A stretch of 64,000 nt of DNA from an uncultured Flavobacteriaceae bacterium (GCA_947501845.1 CANMXP010000012.1:62001-126000), one strand, 5' to 3'; shown: positions 27,904-37,636, numbered from the stretch's first letter. Notes: generated by a model not told the origin, from the sequence alone. Numbers and translations are program-made.

Positions 27904-28045
27904 TTCCAGCTACACTCAATCCCTAAAATCCCAATAAAGATGATTGGGCGCAACCGAATTTGAAAAGACAACTAACTAACAACTATAGAGCAAATATCGA
28001 GGATAAAACTTAACTTAAATGGATTAAAACTTGTCTGAAAAGGAT
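27904..28045 (-). promoter_or_regulatory. Promoter-hairpin repeat with two-box site 7 (TonB-type gene)
   Basis: GGAT at 28021 and 28042 (21 bp apart) and CAAATATC at 27991, 27 bp from the nearer box, giving GATATTTG leftward. The stem-loop has arms at 27942-27958 and 27904-27921. It lies about 280-420 bp upstream of the TonB-type gene's GTG and about 130 bp beyond the stop of the AraC gene. The interval between it and the GTG has an open frame on the same strand (27633-27854) with no recognisable domain, which I do not call. Confidence 0.55.
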
Positions 28046-28178
28046 GTTGTGTTTAATGAATACACATAAATACCAGAAAACAGGTGCGTAATAGAACATA
28101 TAAGTATTGACTGCTACCAAAAGTGCTTAGTACATAATACTTAATACTTGGTCCCCAGTACTAAAGTTGATGCTTGTT

Positions 28179-29165
28179 CTAAATTTCTGGGTTTTGATTG
28201 GATTGTTTTCTTAAATCCCTTGGGGTAAATCCATATTTTTCCTTAAAAGCTTTAGAGAAATGAGGTGCGCTTATAAAACCAGTTACGTGTGCTACTTCTT
28301 TTATGGATGTATCTGTATGCTGAATTAAAACACTAGCTTTTCTCAACCTTTCATTTATTAAAAAACGAAACACGGTTTGGCCATACAGTTGTTTGAAACC
28401 ATATTTTAGTTTATACTCATTAGTTCCAAAAGTATGTGCCAATTCAATCAATGGGGCAAGCGGTTTGTCTAAATTATTTATAATATGATCATGTACTTTT
28501 CGGATTTTTCTAATATCGGTAAAGCTTAAATTGAGCTGTTTGCTTTTATTACTGTCTTGAGGGGTCTTTGCTGTTTTGTTTTTTCCAGTATTTACAATTT
28601 TTCGTAATTCAATTTCCCTTTCTGTGCTGTTTTTAATAATTTCTATGGATGTAATCACAATTCTTTCTGATTGATTGGCTCGATCGACAAATTTGCTAAC
28701 CAAACAATTGGATGTTAAAATTAACTGTTGTTTGGTTTTAAAAGATAACACGATAAATTCTTCATGAGCATCAAGATTAGTGCGCATTAACTTAGATTTT
28801 AAACCATTCCAAGCTAATTTTGAGTCCTGAGTTAAAAATGTAGAAAAATCTTTTTCTTGTAACTCATTATCATCAAAGAATAACATCTGTTTAATGCGGG
28901 TATTAAAAGCTATAATAGTGTCTTCTGTGTCCAGAACAAAGAACATTTGAACCAGATGTTTGTAGGTTTCATTTAGGTTCGCATAGCCTTGATGGAGAAA
29001 AGAAGTTCTTATTTCTTCAAAGGTCATGTTAACCAGTGCAGTGAGTGCTTCAATATCATCGTCCAAATCGGATCTTTCAATCTTGTATGCAAAATTACCG
29101 CTGGCAAACTCCATAAGCATCGTGTGGATTTGTTTTATTCTTTGTTTATTGTTTAGTTTCATCAC
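28179..29165 (-). CDS. AraC-family regulator with PAS-like sensor region
   Basis: A 328-aa cytoplasmic transcription factor. Residues 1-75 are helical and HAMP-like (LMEFASGNFAYKIERSDLDD), residues ~76-170 resemble a PAS domain (MFFVLDTEDTIIAFNTRIKQ), and the last ~100 residues are the double helix-turn-helix AraC domain (LAPLIELAHTFGTNEYKLK; RLRKASVLIQHTDTSIKEVA; ending YGFTPRDLRKQ). There is no membrane helix, so the sensed signal would be internal. It follows the DUF7793 gene by about 120 bp, probably as an operon. AraC proteins bind direct repeats about two helical turns apart, which is exactly the pattern repeated at eight nearby sites, so it is my candidate regulator for them. Confidence 0.88.
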   Translation of the reverse strand: MMKLNNKQRIKQIHTMLMEFASGNFAYKIERSDLDDDIEALTALVNMTFEEIRTSFLHQGYANLNETYKHLVQMFFVLDTEDTIIAFNTRIKQMLFFDDNELQEKDFSTFLTQDSKLAWNGLKSKLMRTNLDAHEEFIVLSFKTKQQLILTSNCLVSKFVDRANQSERIVITSIEIIKNSTEREIELRKIVNTGKNKTAKTPQDSNKSKQLNLSFTDIRKIRKVHDHIINNLDKPLAPLIELAHTFGTNEYKLKYGFKQLYGQTVFRFLINERLRKASVLIQHTDTSIKEVAHVTGFISAPHFSKAFKEKYGFTPRDLRKQSNQNPEI

Positions 29166-29284
29166 GTAGAAAAGCTAGTTTGTAGATTTATTTATTGTTC
29201 AAGAAATTTATACTGATTTTAAACAGGAAAAATAAAAGGCTATTTTATATTAAAAGCAGAAGCGTGCAAAAGTTTCATAACGAA

Positions 29285-29665
29285 CTATTTAGAGATATAA
29301 CTATTTAGAAAACTTAAGGCATCCTCTTCTTTGATAAATATCTGGGTCGTGATTGCTGGATTACTGGTTTTAACATAAAAACCAGATATCGTATTGGTTA
29401 ATGGATTGTTGACCAACAAAGCAACAGCTTTAATTAGGGCAGAACCTTCTATTGCTAAGTAGTTTCTTGCACTTTTATTGACGCTTTTAACGCCTCTCAT
29501 GTCACAAAAGATTAGAAATTCTCTACCTTGCTGTAATAAAAGTCTATCTTCAACAACTCTCATAGCAACAGATTGATCTATAGAAATTCCGTTTTTGTAA
29601 ACAAAATAAAGAATGTCTTTTTCAATCCAGAACTTCGCATACTCGTTTTCTATATGATCTATCAA
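29285..29665 (-). CDS. STAS-like DUF7793-family protein
   Basis: A 126-aa soluble protein with an alternating beta-alpha pattern resembling SpoIIAA/STAS folds: KFWIEKDILYFVYK, EFLIFCDMRGVKSVNKSARN, and a C-terminal helix (FIKEEDALSFLNSYI). I assign it to the DUF7793 family from memory. The only plausible start is TTG at 29665, because an in-frame stop lies two codons upstream and the next Met is residue 29. The gene precedes the AraC regulator, suggesting the two act together, for example with this protein modulating the regulator; this is inference. Confidence 0.75.
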   Translation of the reverse strand: MIDHIENEYAKFWIEKDILYFVYKNGISIDQSVAMRVVEDRLLLQQGREFLIFCDMRGVKSVNKSARNYLAIEGSALIKAVALLVNNPLTNTISGFYVKTSNPAITTQIFIKEEDALSFLNSYISK

Positions 29666-30039
29666 AATATTTTAAGATTTTTGGGGTTAAAAGATTTCAT
29701 ACTTAATTAAATTTAAATACGTGTTTTTACAATTATTATCTGTATTAATTTATCTTAAGAGAGAAAATGTTCTTTATAATAATGTTCTTTATGATTTTGA
29801 ACAAATCAAAACAAATAAACATAGGGCAAAACAAATATAATTACAATTATTTTAACTTAACTGAGGTAAAACCGTACTTTTAACTTTTTAGGGATAATTT
29901 TAATACCAATTGTGTTTTGCTCTTTTGTGCTCAATTAAAAAGATGTTTTTTTTAATTCCGTGAAGTATCAATTACCTGTTTTTAAGTGTTTTAGTGTTTT
30001 TTTTGTTTGTATTATAACGCTGGAATATATTAGTTTGTT

Positions 30040-30085
30040 TGTTTAAAACTTGTCTTAAAAGGATAAAAACTTATCTGTAAGGGAT
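30040..30085 (-). promoter_or_regulatory. Two-box site 8 with a degenerate third box
   Basis: GGAT at 30061 and 30082 (21 bp apart) with CTTATCT between, and a third ACTTGTCT 21 bp further left at 30048, where the GGAT part is degraded. No CAAA is found at the usual distance, unlike the other sites. It lies between the divergent DUF7793-AraC operon (396 bp to the TTG) and the fused synthase gene (~155 bp to the ATG), so it could act on either. The rest of 29666-30237 shows no gene. Confidence 0.5.
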
Positions 30086-30164
30086 TTTTTACCTAATACT
30101 TACGGGAATAATAAAATTAGGCTATAAATTTTTATAGTTTTATACGTTCTATGACTACAATGAG

Positions 30165-30196
30165 TTGTTAATGAGTTTAGTTATAGAATATACTTG
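30165..30196 (+). promoter_or_regulatory. Candidate promoter of the fused synthase gene
   Basis: TTG at 30165, 21 bp, then TATACTTG at 30189-30196, one mismatch from the Bacteroidota TAnnTTTG element. It lies 42 bp upstream of the ATG. Site 8 sits about 80 bp further upstream. Confidence 0.4.
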
Positions 30197-30237
30197 CCTC
30201 CCTATAAATTACATTAACCATATTAATAAATATTGAG

Positions 30238-32658
30238 ATGGCAAAAATTAAACATAACAACTTTTTAGATACTGTAAATGAGGTTTTTACAGACGCTAAA
30301 GAACAAGGTGTATTGCATTTGTATGCAGAGGGAGATAATTTTACGGGAAGAAAAATAAGGGTGAAACAAAAAGACCTTTTTCATTTCGGAACAACAGGTT
30401 ATTTAGGATTAGAACAAGATAAGCGCTTAAAAGAAGCGGCTATGGATGCTATTTACAAATATGGGACACAGTTTCCTCTTTCTAAAAGTTATATTTCAAA
30501 TCCGTTATATCGTAAGTTAGAAGAAAAGGTTACCCAGTTGTACAATGCACCTATTATTATTACTAAAAATAGTACACTTGGACACCTTGGAGTAATTCCT
30601 AGTGCTGTTAATGATGGTGATGCCATTATTTTAGATCATCAGGTACATTGGAGTGTGCAAAGTGCGGCAAATGTTCTTAAAACCCGTAGTGTGCCCATTG
30701 AAATGATTCGACATAGCCACCTTGATATGTTGGAGGATAAAATAAAAAAATTATCTTCTAAATATAAAAAGATCTGGTATATGGCAGATGGTGTTTATTC
30801 CATGTATGGCGATGTAGCTCCTCTAGATGAGCTTATGCAGTTGTGTAATAAATACCCACAATTGCATTTGTATTTAGATGATGTTCACGGTATGAGCTGG
30901 GCTGGTAAGCGTGGTACGGGTTATGTACTTAGCAAACTTGATGAATTACCCGACAATATATTGTTGTTTGGAACTTTAAGTAAAACCTTTGGAGCCAGTG
31001 GTGCTGTAGCTGTATGTACCCATAAGAAAAGATACCATAAAATAAAAACCTTTGGAGGCCCTTTAACTTTTTCTGCCCAATTAGAGCCTGCTTCTGTTGC
31101 AGCGGCAATAGCTTCTGCTAATATCCATCTTTCTCCCGAAATTTATATGCTCCAAAACGAATTACTAGAACGAATAACACTGTTTAATACCCTTTTGGCA
31201 AATACAGATTTGCCTTTAGTTGAGCAAAATAATTCTCCAGTATTCTACATAGGCACAGGTATGCCAGTTACTGGGTATAATTTTGTGAATAGATTAATGA
31301 AAGAAGGGTTTTTTGTGAATTTAGGAATATTTCCAGCCGTTCCTGTAAAGAATACTGGTGTAAGAATAACCATTTCTAGGCATAATCAGGCAGAAGAAAT
31401 TAAAAGCTTGGTTGATGCTATGGTTTACCACTATCCGAAAGCTTTAGAAGATACACATACAACGCCAAATAAGGTAAGGAAAGCCTTTAAACTACCTGTT
31501 TTGGAAACATTGCCAAAAAAGAATATTGTTGAAGAATTTCGTATAGAATATGAAACAACTATAAAGAATATTGATAAAGATGAATGGAATAGGCTTATGG
31601 GAAAACAGGGAGCCTTTGATTGGGATGGTCTACTTTTTCTTGAAAATGTTTTTACACAAAACGAACTTCCTGAAAATAATTGGGACTTTCATTATATGGT
31701 CATTAAAGACGAGGAAAAGACACCTGTACTAGCTACATTTTTCACATATGCACTATGGAAAGAAGATATGCTCGCACCAGTTTCCGTTTCCATCAAATTA
31801 GAAGAAACACGAAAAAAAGATCCTTATTATCTTACTTCTCATGTACTGGGAATGGGGTCGCCATTTACAGAAGGAGCACACCTTTATTTAAATAAATCTC
31901 ATCCTCATTGGAAATTGGCTATTAAGCAGATGTTGAATAAGGTTGAAGATCTGGAGCAGCAATTTAACTCAAATTGGATTGTGCTAAGAGATTTTGAACA
32001 TGATGATCAACTAAGTCAATTGTTTCATCAACAAGGATTTATCAAGACAGTGATGCCCGATTCGTGCCAAATACTTGATCTTTGTTGGAAAACTATGGAT
32101 GAATATCCAGAGTCATTGTCTAAACGTTCTAGAAAGCACTTTAAAAAAGATATCCAGCCTTATGAAGCTCGTTTTGAGGTAGTGTATAATGAAACGCCAG
32201 AACAAGAACAAATAGATCAATTCTATGAGTTGTATAGTAATGTGAACAAGCATAATCTTGCTTTAAACATGTTTCCACTACCTAAAAAACTGTTTGCCAT
32301 GATGTCCCAACACCCTAATTGGGAATTTTTAACGCTTTATTTAAAAGAGGAATCTAACAAAGGGAAATCGCATATACCAGTGGGTGTTATGTTTTGTTAT
32401 AAAAATTTAGAAGAAGCATATACGCCAGCTTTTATTGGTATGGATTATAATTATACCGATGAATATCAGGTTTATAGACAATTGCTGTACCAAACAATAA
32501 AGCGGGCTACAAAACTTGGGTATAAAAAGATAGATTTTGGTATGACGGCATCTTTTGAAAAGAGAAAAGTGGGCGCAACTATTATTCCCAAAGCAGCCTA
32601 TATACAAGCAAAAGATAACTTTTCTTTAGAGTTAATGGGGGTTATGGAAAATAATTAG
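30238..32658 (+). CDS. Fused alpha-oxoamine synthase / GNAT-like acyltransferase
   Basis: An 806-aa two-domain enzyme. Residues ~1-400 are a PLP-dependent alpha-oxoamine synthase of fold type I, like serine palmitoyltransferase, BioF or CqsA. They show LYLDDVHGMSW (PLP-binding Asp and His) and the catalytic lysine in FGTLSKTFGASGAVAV near residue 249. Such enzymes condense an amino acid with an acyl thioester. Residues ~440-806 resemble the BioF2/FemAB-like GNAT fold (KRSRKHFKKDI; MTASFEKRKVGATIIPKAAY). The first domain could make a long-chain aminoketone and the second could N-acylate it, which would give an amino lipid; this is inference. No sphingolipid- or sulfonolipid-pathway gene is adjacent. 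Confidence 0.85.
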   Translation: MAKIKHNNFLDTVNEVFTDAKEQGVLHLYAEGDNFTGRKIRVKQKDLFHFGTTGYLGLEQDKRLKEAAMDAIYKYGTQFPLSKSYISNPLYRKLEEKVTQLYNAPIIITKNSTLGHLGVIPSAVNDGDAIILDHQVHWSVQSAANVLKTRSVPIEMIRHSHLDMLEDKIKKLSSKYKKIWYMADGVYSMYGDVAPLDELMQLCNKYPQLHLYLDDVHGMSWAGKRGTGYVLSKLDELPDNILLFGTLSKTFGASGAVAVCTHKKRYHKIKTFGGPLTFSAQLEPASVAAAIASANIHLSPEIYMLQNELLERITLFNTLLANTDLPLVEQNNSPVFYIGTGMPVTGYNFVNRLMKEGFFVNLGIFPAVPVKNTGVRITISRHNQAEEIKSLVDAMVYHYPKALEDTHTTPNKVRKAFKLPVLETLPKKNIVEEFRIEYETTIKNIDKDEWNRLMGKQGAFDWDGLLFLENVFTQNELPENNWDFHYMVIKDEEKTPVLATFFTYALWKEDMLAPVSVSIKLEETRKKDPYYLTSHVLGMGSPFTEGAHLYLNKSHPHWKLAIKQMLNKVEDLEQQFNSNWIVLRDFEHDDQLSQLFHQQGFIKTVMPDSCQILDLCWKTMDEYPESLSKRSRKHFKKDIQPYEARFEVVYNETPEQEQIDQFYELYSNVNKHNLALNMFPLPKKLFAMMSQHPNWEFLTLYLKEESNKGKSHIPVGVMFCYKNLEEAYTPAFIGMDYNYTDEYQVYRQLLYQTIKRATKLGYKKIDFGMTASFEKRKVGATIIPKAAYIQAKDNFSLELMGVMENN

Positions 32659-33037
32659 TCGCCTATTATTATCTGAAAATAAAAAGACCTATTTAAGCCA
32701 GAAAGAAGTATAATGTTGAATAGAGTCTTCAATTTTAGATTGAAGGTTTTTATTTTCTAACCTAATTAGAGGTTTGACCTCTTCAATATTGCTTTGACTT
32801 ATTTGTTGCGCGATATAGTTTCTAACACAATTTTATAAGTAATTGATACAACATTATAAGTAACAGGATATCGCCTACGGTATTTTTACTTAAAGTTTTT
32901 GGGGTTTACTTAGAAGGTCTTTCCCTGTTTAAATGATAAAAGTGACAGAAGGAAAGAGGTATTTGGACAATATGGATACCATACCTTGGATTACTACAGA
33001 TTATTTTTACTGTTAAGAATATACACCAACTATATAA
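32659..33037. other. Intergenic region without visible features
   Basis: I see no gene, hairpin or repeat I can support in this stretch between the fused synthase and the glycosidase gene. Confidence 0.6.
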
Positions 33038-34390
33038 ATGAAATCAAATATGATAAGATCAATAAAAAATACAAGTAAAAAAGTAATTGTTCTATGTAGT
33101 ATATGTACTTTGATATTAGCTTGTCAAACTGCAGAAAAAAAACAAATAAAACTTGAGAGTACTAAAGAAGTAAAAAAAATGGATGTAGAAAATCTTCGCC
33201 CTTTATTAACAAGTATTACTTCTAAATATGATGAACTTAGGCCAAAAGTTGTACAACCAGCTGAAGGATATTTAAAATACCCTTATCTTATTCCAGCAGG
33301 ATTTTATAAACAAATGTGGGACTGGGATGGCTTTTTTATGGGTAATCATTTTGTAAGTATAGGAAAACCAGAATACCTAAAATATTGGGCGCTTAATTTG
33401 ATAGAAGGTGTAGATGAAGAAGGTTACGTTTCTGGTTGCGCAACAACTAAAGGGCCTCGATTGCTTTTTGGTAAATTTGCTATGAAACCATTTTTGTCTC
33501 AAGGTGTACACTTTGCTTCAAAAGGGCTGCAAGATTATAAATGGGTAGAACCTTATTACGAAGCTCTTAAAAAAGTACTAGCTTACAGAGAAAAGACCCA
33601 ACAAGATGAGAAAACAGGATTGTTTTTCTGGGAAAACGGAATGCAAAGTGGTGCCGATAATAATGTAGCAATGAATTATTTTACTGGTGATAAGCGATCA
33701 TTTTTAGCACCCGATGCCAGTGCTTTTCAATATAAAGAATACCTAGCTCAAGCTCAAATAGCCAAGAATTTAGGGAAATTAGAAGAAGCCAGCGAATATA
33801 AAATTAAGGCAGATAACTTAAAGAAAGCGATTAATAAATATCTTTGGTCTGAAGAGGATAAAATTTACTATACAGTGGATAGAGAAACTGGCGATTTTTA
33901 CAAAAGAGTGAGTTACTCTTCTTTTGTACCATTAATGCATAATATTGCACCTCAAGAAAAAGGAAAATCAATGCTGTCTGAGTATTTAATAAATCCAGAC
34001 CATATGAAAGCTGAATATGGATTTAGAACGTTATCATTACAAGATCCAGATTATAACAATAAGAATATTATTGTGCCTTTTTCTAATTGGCAAGGACCTG
34101 TTTGGCCTATAGCAAATTATATTTATTCTGTTGGATTAAAAAATTATGGTTTTAAAGAAGCTCTTTATTGGCAAGCAGAGACTTTAGGTACATTATTGTT
34201 AAACGATATTAAAAAGTATAACACCATGCATGAAAACTATCATGCAGATACAGGAGAACCATTGGCTCCTAGTCATGATCATGTAGATAAAGATGGAAAT
34301 ATTGTTGGGTTCATTAGTTGGAACCTTTGTATTCAAAACCTTTTGGAAGGTGTTGTTGATGATAAATGGATGCTGCTAGAAATCGAATAA
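33038..34390 (+). CDS. MGH1/GH63-type glycoside hydrolase lipoprotein
   Basis: A 450-aa lipoprotein. The signal ends LCSICTLILAC, with the lipid Cys near residue 29. The catalytic part is an (alpha/alpha)6 barrel of the trehalase/GH63 clan: QMWDWDGFFMGNH near residue 100, FWENGMQSGADNNVAMNYF near 210, and the clan signature NWQGPVWPIANYI near 350. Enzymes of this group are inverting hydrolases of alpha-glycosides such as mannosylglycerate or glucosylglycerate; the substrate here is open. It stands with a second glycosidase, a LacI regulator and two sugar-acid genes, suggesting release of a sugar acid. Confidence 0.83.
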   Translation: MKSNMIRSIKNTSKKVIVLCSICTLILACQTAEKKQIKLESTKEVKKMDVENLRPLLTSITSKYDELRPKVVQPAEGYLKYPYLIPAGFYKQMWDWDGFFMGNHFVSIGKPEYLKYWALNLIEGVDEEGYVSGCATTKGPRLLFGKFAMKPFLSQGVHFASKGLQDYKWVEPYYEALKKVLAYREKTQQDEKTGLFFWENGMQSGADNNVAMNYFTGDKRSFLAPDASAFQYKEYLAQAQIAKNLGKLEEASEYKIKADNLKKAINKYLWSEEDKIYYTVDRETGDFYKRVSYSSFVPLMHNIAPQEKGKSMLSEYLINPDHMKAEYGFRTLSLQDPDYNNKNIIVPFSNWQGPVWPIANYIYSVGLKNYGFKEALYWQAETLGTLLLNDIKKYNTMHENYHADTGEPLAPSHDHVDKDGNIVGFISWNLCIQNLLEGVVDDKWMLLEIE

Positions 34391-34497
34391 AAAATAGTTG
34401 TTTTACTATTTAGTGACGATATGTCTTTTCACCAATATACCTCGTTTACATCCATAATGCATAGATTTACATCTTGTTATTAAATTATATATGGAAC

Positions 34498-36543
34498 ATG
34501 AATAAAAAAATAATGACTTCATTATTACTATTTTACCTTGTGCAGTTTTCGTTATTTGCTCAAGATATAAGTAATACTTCGGGAAAGCATTGGAGTATTT
34601 CTGGTGGTGCAGAGATTACTTTCGATATAGATAACAAAAATAATTTACCTTATACCGATGACATTGAAATGGCAGGCAAGCGTGTTGCTGGCATTATTAA
34701 ATATAGTATTGATGACAAAGGAAAATTGTCTCTTAATAGAACCGTTTTTTTTCCACAATTGCATGAATTTAAAACATCAGAAGACACATGGTTTCACGAT
34801 TATAGAGCCTATTTAAAAGGGGAGTATGCTGACGATTTGTTGCCAAAACTTTATATAAAAAATGAGCAATTTGTACCAGGAACTGTAAAAACAGTTTCAA
34901 TAAATGGTGTGCTCAATTTTGTGCATCATCCTTCTAAAAATGGATTGATACTGTCCCGATCCCTTTTTCCATCTATGGACGAACGGCTTTTTATAGAAAT
35001 GTGGACTATAAAAAATACCACCGATTCCATTATGAAAATTCAAGCAGGTAATACATCTCTAGAATTTAACGACTATGGTTCTAAAGGAAAATACAGCAGG
35101 CGTATCAAAACTAATGCACCAGAAAATATTTTGCTAAAGCCAGAAGAAGAAATATCATTTTCTTTGAATATTATGGCTAAAACTTCTGAGGAAAAGTTTA
35201 CAGAAGAATCGGGCGGAATAACTTTAGCAAAACGAAAAGCATTTCTTGGTTTAATGTCGGGATCATTACAACTAGATACACCAAACCCAGTGTTGAATAC
35301 CCTATTCGAATTTTCAAAAATAAGAGCATCAGAGAGTATTTTTGAGTCCGAATTAGGTTTAATCCATTCCCCAGGAGGCGGTAGATACTATGTAGGCATA
35401 TGGGCAAATGACCAAGCCGAATATATCAATCCGTTTTTTCCATATCTGGGTTATGCCCTAGGTAATGAATCTGCGATGAATACATTTAGGGCGTTTGCTA
35501 AAGAAACTAACTCTGAATACAAAAAAATTAGATACGCGTTTGAGATTGAAGGTTTGGTAAAACCTTTCTTAAAAGATAGAGGGGATGCAGCGATGATAGC
35601 CTACGGAGCGGTGCACTATGCGATGGCCCTTGGCGATGTTCAAATTGCAAATGAATTATGGCCCCTTATAGAGTGGTGTCTCGAGTATTGTAATAGACAA
35701 CTTAATGAGGAAGGTGTTGTTATGTCTGAGTCTGACGAAATGGAAGGAAGAATAGAAACAGGAAACGCCAATTTATCAACATCTTCGCTATATTATGGAG
35801 CATTGCAACATGCCAAAGATTTGTCAAAATCTCTTAATAAATCGAAAACATTACAAAAAAAATATAAAGAACAAGCAAATAAACTTAGTCTAGCTATAGA
35901 AAATTATTTTGGAACTCATGTAGAAGGTTTAGATACTTACAAATATTATAAAGAGCATAAATATTTACGTCATTGGATTTGTCTTCCATTGGTTGTTGGT
36001 CTTAATAAAAGAAAAGAAGCTACAGTTACCGCACTTTTTAATCGTCTTTGGACAGATAATGGGGTACACGTTGAAAAAAATAGTGACGACGAAGCTATAA
36101 CCAAAATATTTTGGGACCGAGGGACTTTATACGCCCTACGCGGAACATTCGCTTCTGGAGAGACAAAGAAATCGTTAGAAAAGTTAGAGCAATTTTCAGA
36201 AAAAAGATTGTTGGGTAATCGGGTACCTTATGTAGTTGAAGCATTTCCAGAAGGGAATATGGCACATTTATCGGCAGAAAGTGCCTTGTATTGTAGAGTT
36301 TTTACCGAAGGTGTTTTTGGCATAACGCCCACAGGACTTAACAGTTTTACTTGTACTCCCAGATTACCTGAAAATTGGGAGCATATGTATTTAAATAATA
36401 TTAAAGCATTTGGAGAAGACTTTAGTGTAAAAGTAAATAGAGCAGGAAGACAAGTAAAAGTAAAAGTGGTTAAAAGTAACGGGAAAGTAATACTCAACAA
36501 GAAAATTACTAAAGGAAACTCATTAAACGTAACATTTAGATAG
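34498..36543 (+). CDS. Six-hairpin glycosidase-like exported enzyme
   Basis: I use the ATG at 34498 because it opens a clean signal peptide (TSLLLFYLVQFSLFAQ); a TTG at 34474 is in frame but poorer. The mature protein has ~660 aa. A beta-sandwich-like N-terminal half is followed by an (alpha/alpha)6 region with GIWANDQAEYINPFFPYLG, YCNRQLNEEGVVMSESDEME and KIFWDRGTLYALRG. The C-terminus is a small beta domain. This layout resembles rhamnosidase or fucosidase-like GH families, but I cannot name one. It follows the MGH1-type gene by about 107 bp, probably in the same operon. Confidence 0.72.
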   Translation: MNKKIMTSLLLFYLVQFSLFAQDISNTSGKHWSISGGAEITFDIDNKNNLPYTDDIEMAGKRVAGIIKYSIDDKGKLSLNRTVFFPQLHEFKTSEDTWFHDYRAYLKGEYADDLLPKLYIKNEQFVPGTVKTVSINGVLNFVHHPSKNGLILSRSLFPSMDERLFIEMWTIKNTTDSIMKIQAGNTSLEFNDYGSKGKYSRRIKTNAPENILLKPEEEISFSLNIMAKTSEEKFTEESGGITLAKRKAFLGLMSGSLQLDTPNPVLNTLFEFSKIRASESIFESELGLIHSPGGGRYYVGIWANDQAEYINPFFPYLGYALGNESAMNTFRAFAKETNSEYKKIRYAFEIEGLVKPFLKDRGDAAMIAYGAVHYAMALGDVQIANELWPLIEWCLEYCNRQLNEEGVVMSESDEMEGRIETGNANLSTSSLYYGALQHAKDLSKSLNKSKTLQKKYKEQANKLSLAIENYFGTHVEGLDTYKYYKEHKYLRHWICLPLVVGLNKRKEATVTALFNRLWTDNGVHVEKNSDDEAITKIFWDRGTLYALRGTFASGETKKSLEKLEQFSEKRLLGNRVPYVVEAFPEGNMAHLSAESALYCRVFTEGVFGITPTGLNSFTCTPRLPENWEHMYLNNIKAFGEDFSVKVNRAGRQVKVKVVKSNGKVILNKKITKGNSLNVTFR

Positions 36544-36566
36544 AAAAGGTCAAGATGGGTTCAGAA

Positions 36567-37598
36567 TTAAGCGTTTTTAATATTTGAGGAATCTCTAGTA
36601 ATTAATTCTGCATCCAATATTATTTTGTTCAATTGTTGCTTTACAATAGTTTTTTTAGCATGTTGCAAAAATGTTTTAGCAGCTTGTTTTCCAATTTCCG
36701 AACTATGTTGATTGATACTTGTAATGGTAGGTGTTACCATTCCCGTAAAAGGTTCATTGCCAAATCCTACTAAAGCAATATCTTCAGGAACCTTAATACC
36801 TTGTTCGTTTAATACTTGTAAAGCTCCTAAAGCAGCATAGTCGCCAGCGACGTATATAGCATCTGGTCTATTTTTTAAAGCTAATAATTGAGTCATTTTT
36901 GCTCTACCATCTTCCGTAGTAAGACTGCTCTCAATCAATAACGCATCTTCTAAAGGGAGTTGGTGCTTTTTTAGGGCATCAATATAACCTCTAATTCTGT
37001 TGTTAAAAATTCGTGTATGCTTATAGCCTCCAATATGGGCAATTCGTTTACACCCCTGTTTTACTAAATGCTCAACAATCATATGACTGCTATCGTAATC
37101 GTTAATACCTATATAATCTACATTTAAATCGTTTTCTCCACGGTCAAACAAAATTAAAGGGATGCCTTTAGATTTGATTTTTTCGTAATATTCTAAATTA
37201 ATAGTTTCATTAGCCATAGATGCTATAATACCATCAACTTGTGTGAACAATAGTGTATCAATATTGCGGCATTCCTTTTTATAGGATTCGTTAGATTGTG
37301 TGATGATAATATTGTACCCCTCTTTATCTAATTCTTCCTCTATATTTTGAATCACCGAAGAAAAAAAATTGCTATTCGTTCTGGGAACAATAACACCAAC
37401 TAAGTGACTTTTTCCTTTGCGTAAGGCACTAGCAAGATGATTTGGTTGATAATTTAGGTTTTTGGCAACCTGTTTTACAGCCTTTTTTGTCTTTTCACTT
37501 ATCCGAGAGTCATTATGCAAAGCTTTAGAAACCGCAGCAGGAGAGATGTTTAAAACGTTTGCAATATCTTTTATGGTGGTTTTCTTTTTGATATTCAA
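36567..37598 (-). CDS. LacI-family transcriptional regulator
   Basis: The N-terminal helix-turn-helix (TIKDIANVLNISPAAVSKAL) is followed by a periplasmic-binding-protein-like effector domain (LVGVIVPR; GYIDALKKHQLPLEDALLIE; YVAGDYAALGALQVLNEQG). I place the start at TTG 37598 (343 aa). The in-frame ATG at 37658 lies upstream of a TATATTTG -7 element and its operator palindrome, so it cannot be in the transcript from that promoter. The divergent kdgK has a matching operator, so the protein probably represses both its own gene and kdgK-eda, released by a sugar-acid intermediate. Confidence 0.88.
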   Translation of the reverse strand: MNIKKKTTIKDIANVLNISPAAVSKALHNDSRISEKTKKAVKQVAKNLNYQPNHLASALRKGKSHLVGVIVPRTNSNFFSSVIQNIEEELDKEGYNIIITQSNESYKKECRNIDTLLFTQVDGIIASMANETINLEYYEKIKSKGIPLILFDRGENDLNVDYIGINDYDSSHMIVEHLVKQGCKRIAHIGGYKHTRIFNNRIRGYIDALKKHQLPLEDALLIESSLTTEDGRAKMTQLLALKNRPDAIYVAGDYAALGALQVLNEQGIKVPEDIALVGFGNEPFTGMVTPTITSINQHSSEIGKQAAKTFLQHAKKTIVKQQLNKIILDAELITRDSSNIKNA

Positions 37599-37610
37599 TT
37601 TTTTTATATA

Positions 37611-37636
37611 TTTGCTTAAACGTTTAAGCAAATATA
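37611..37636 (-). promoter_or_regulatory. lacI-type promoter and operator O1
   Basis: A perfect 22-bp palindrome at 37611-37632 has the core TGCTTAAACGTTTAAGCA and the central CG typical of LacI sites. It overlaps TATATTTG, read leftward at 37629-37636, an exact TAnnTTTG element. Repressor binding here would block transcription of the regulator's own gene. Confidence 0.8.
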
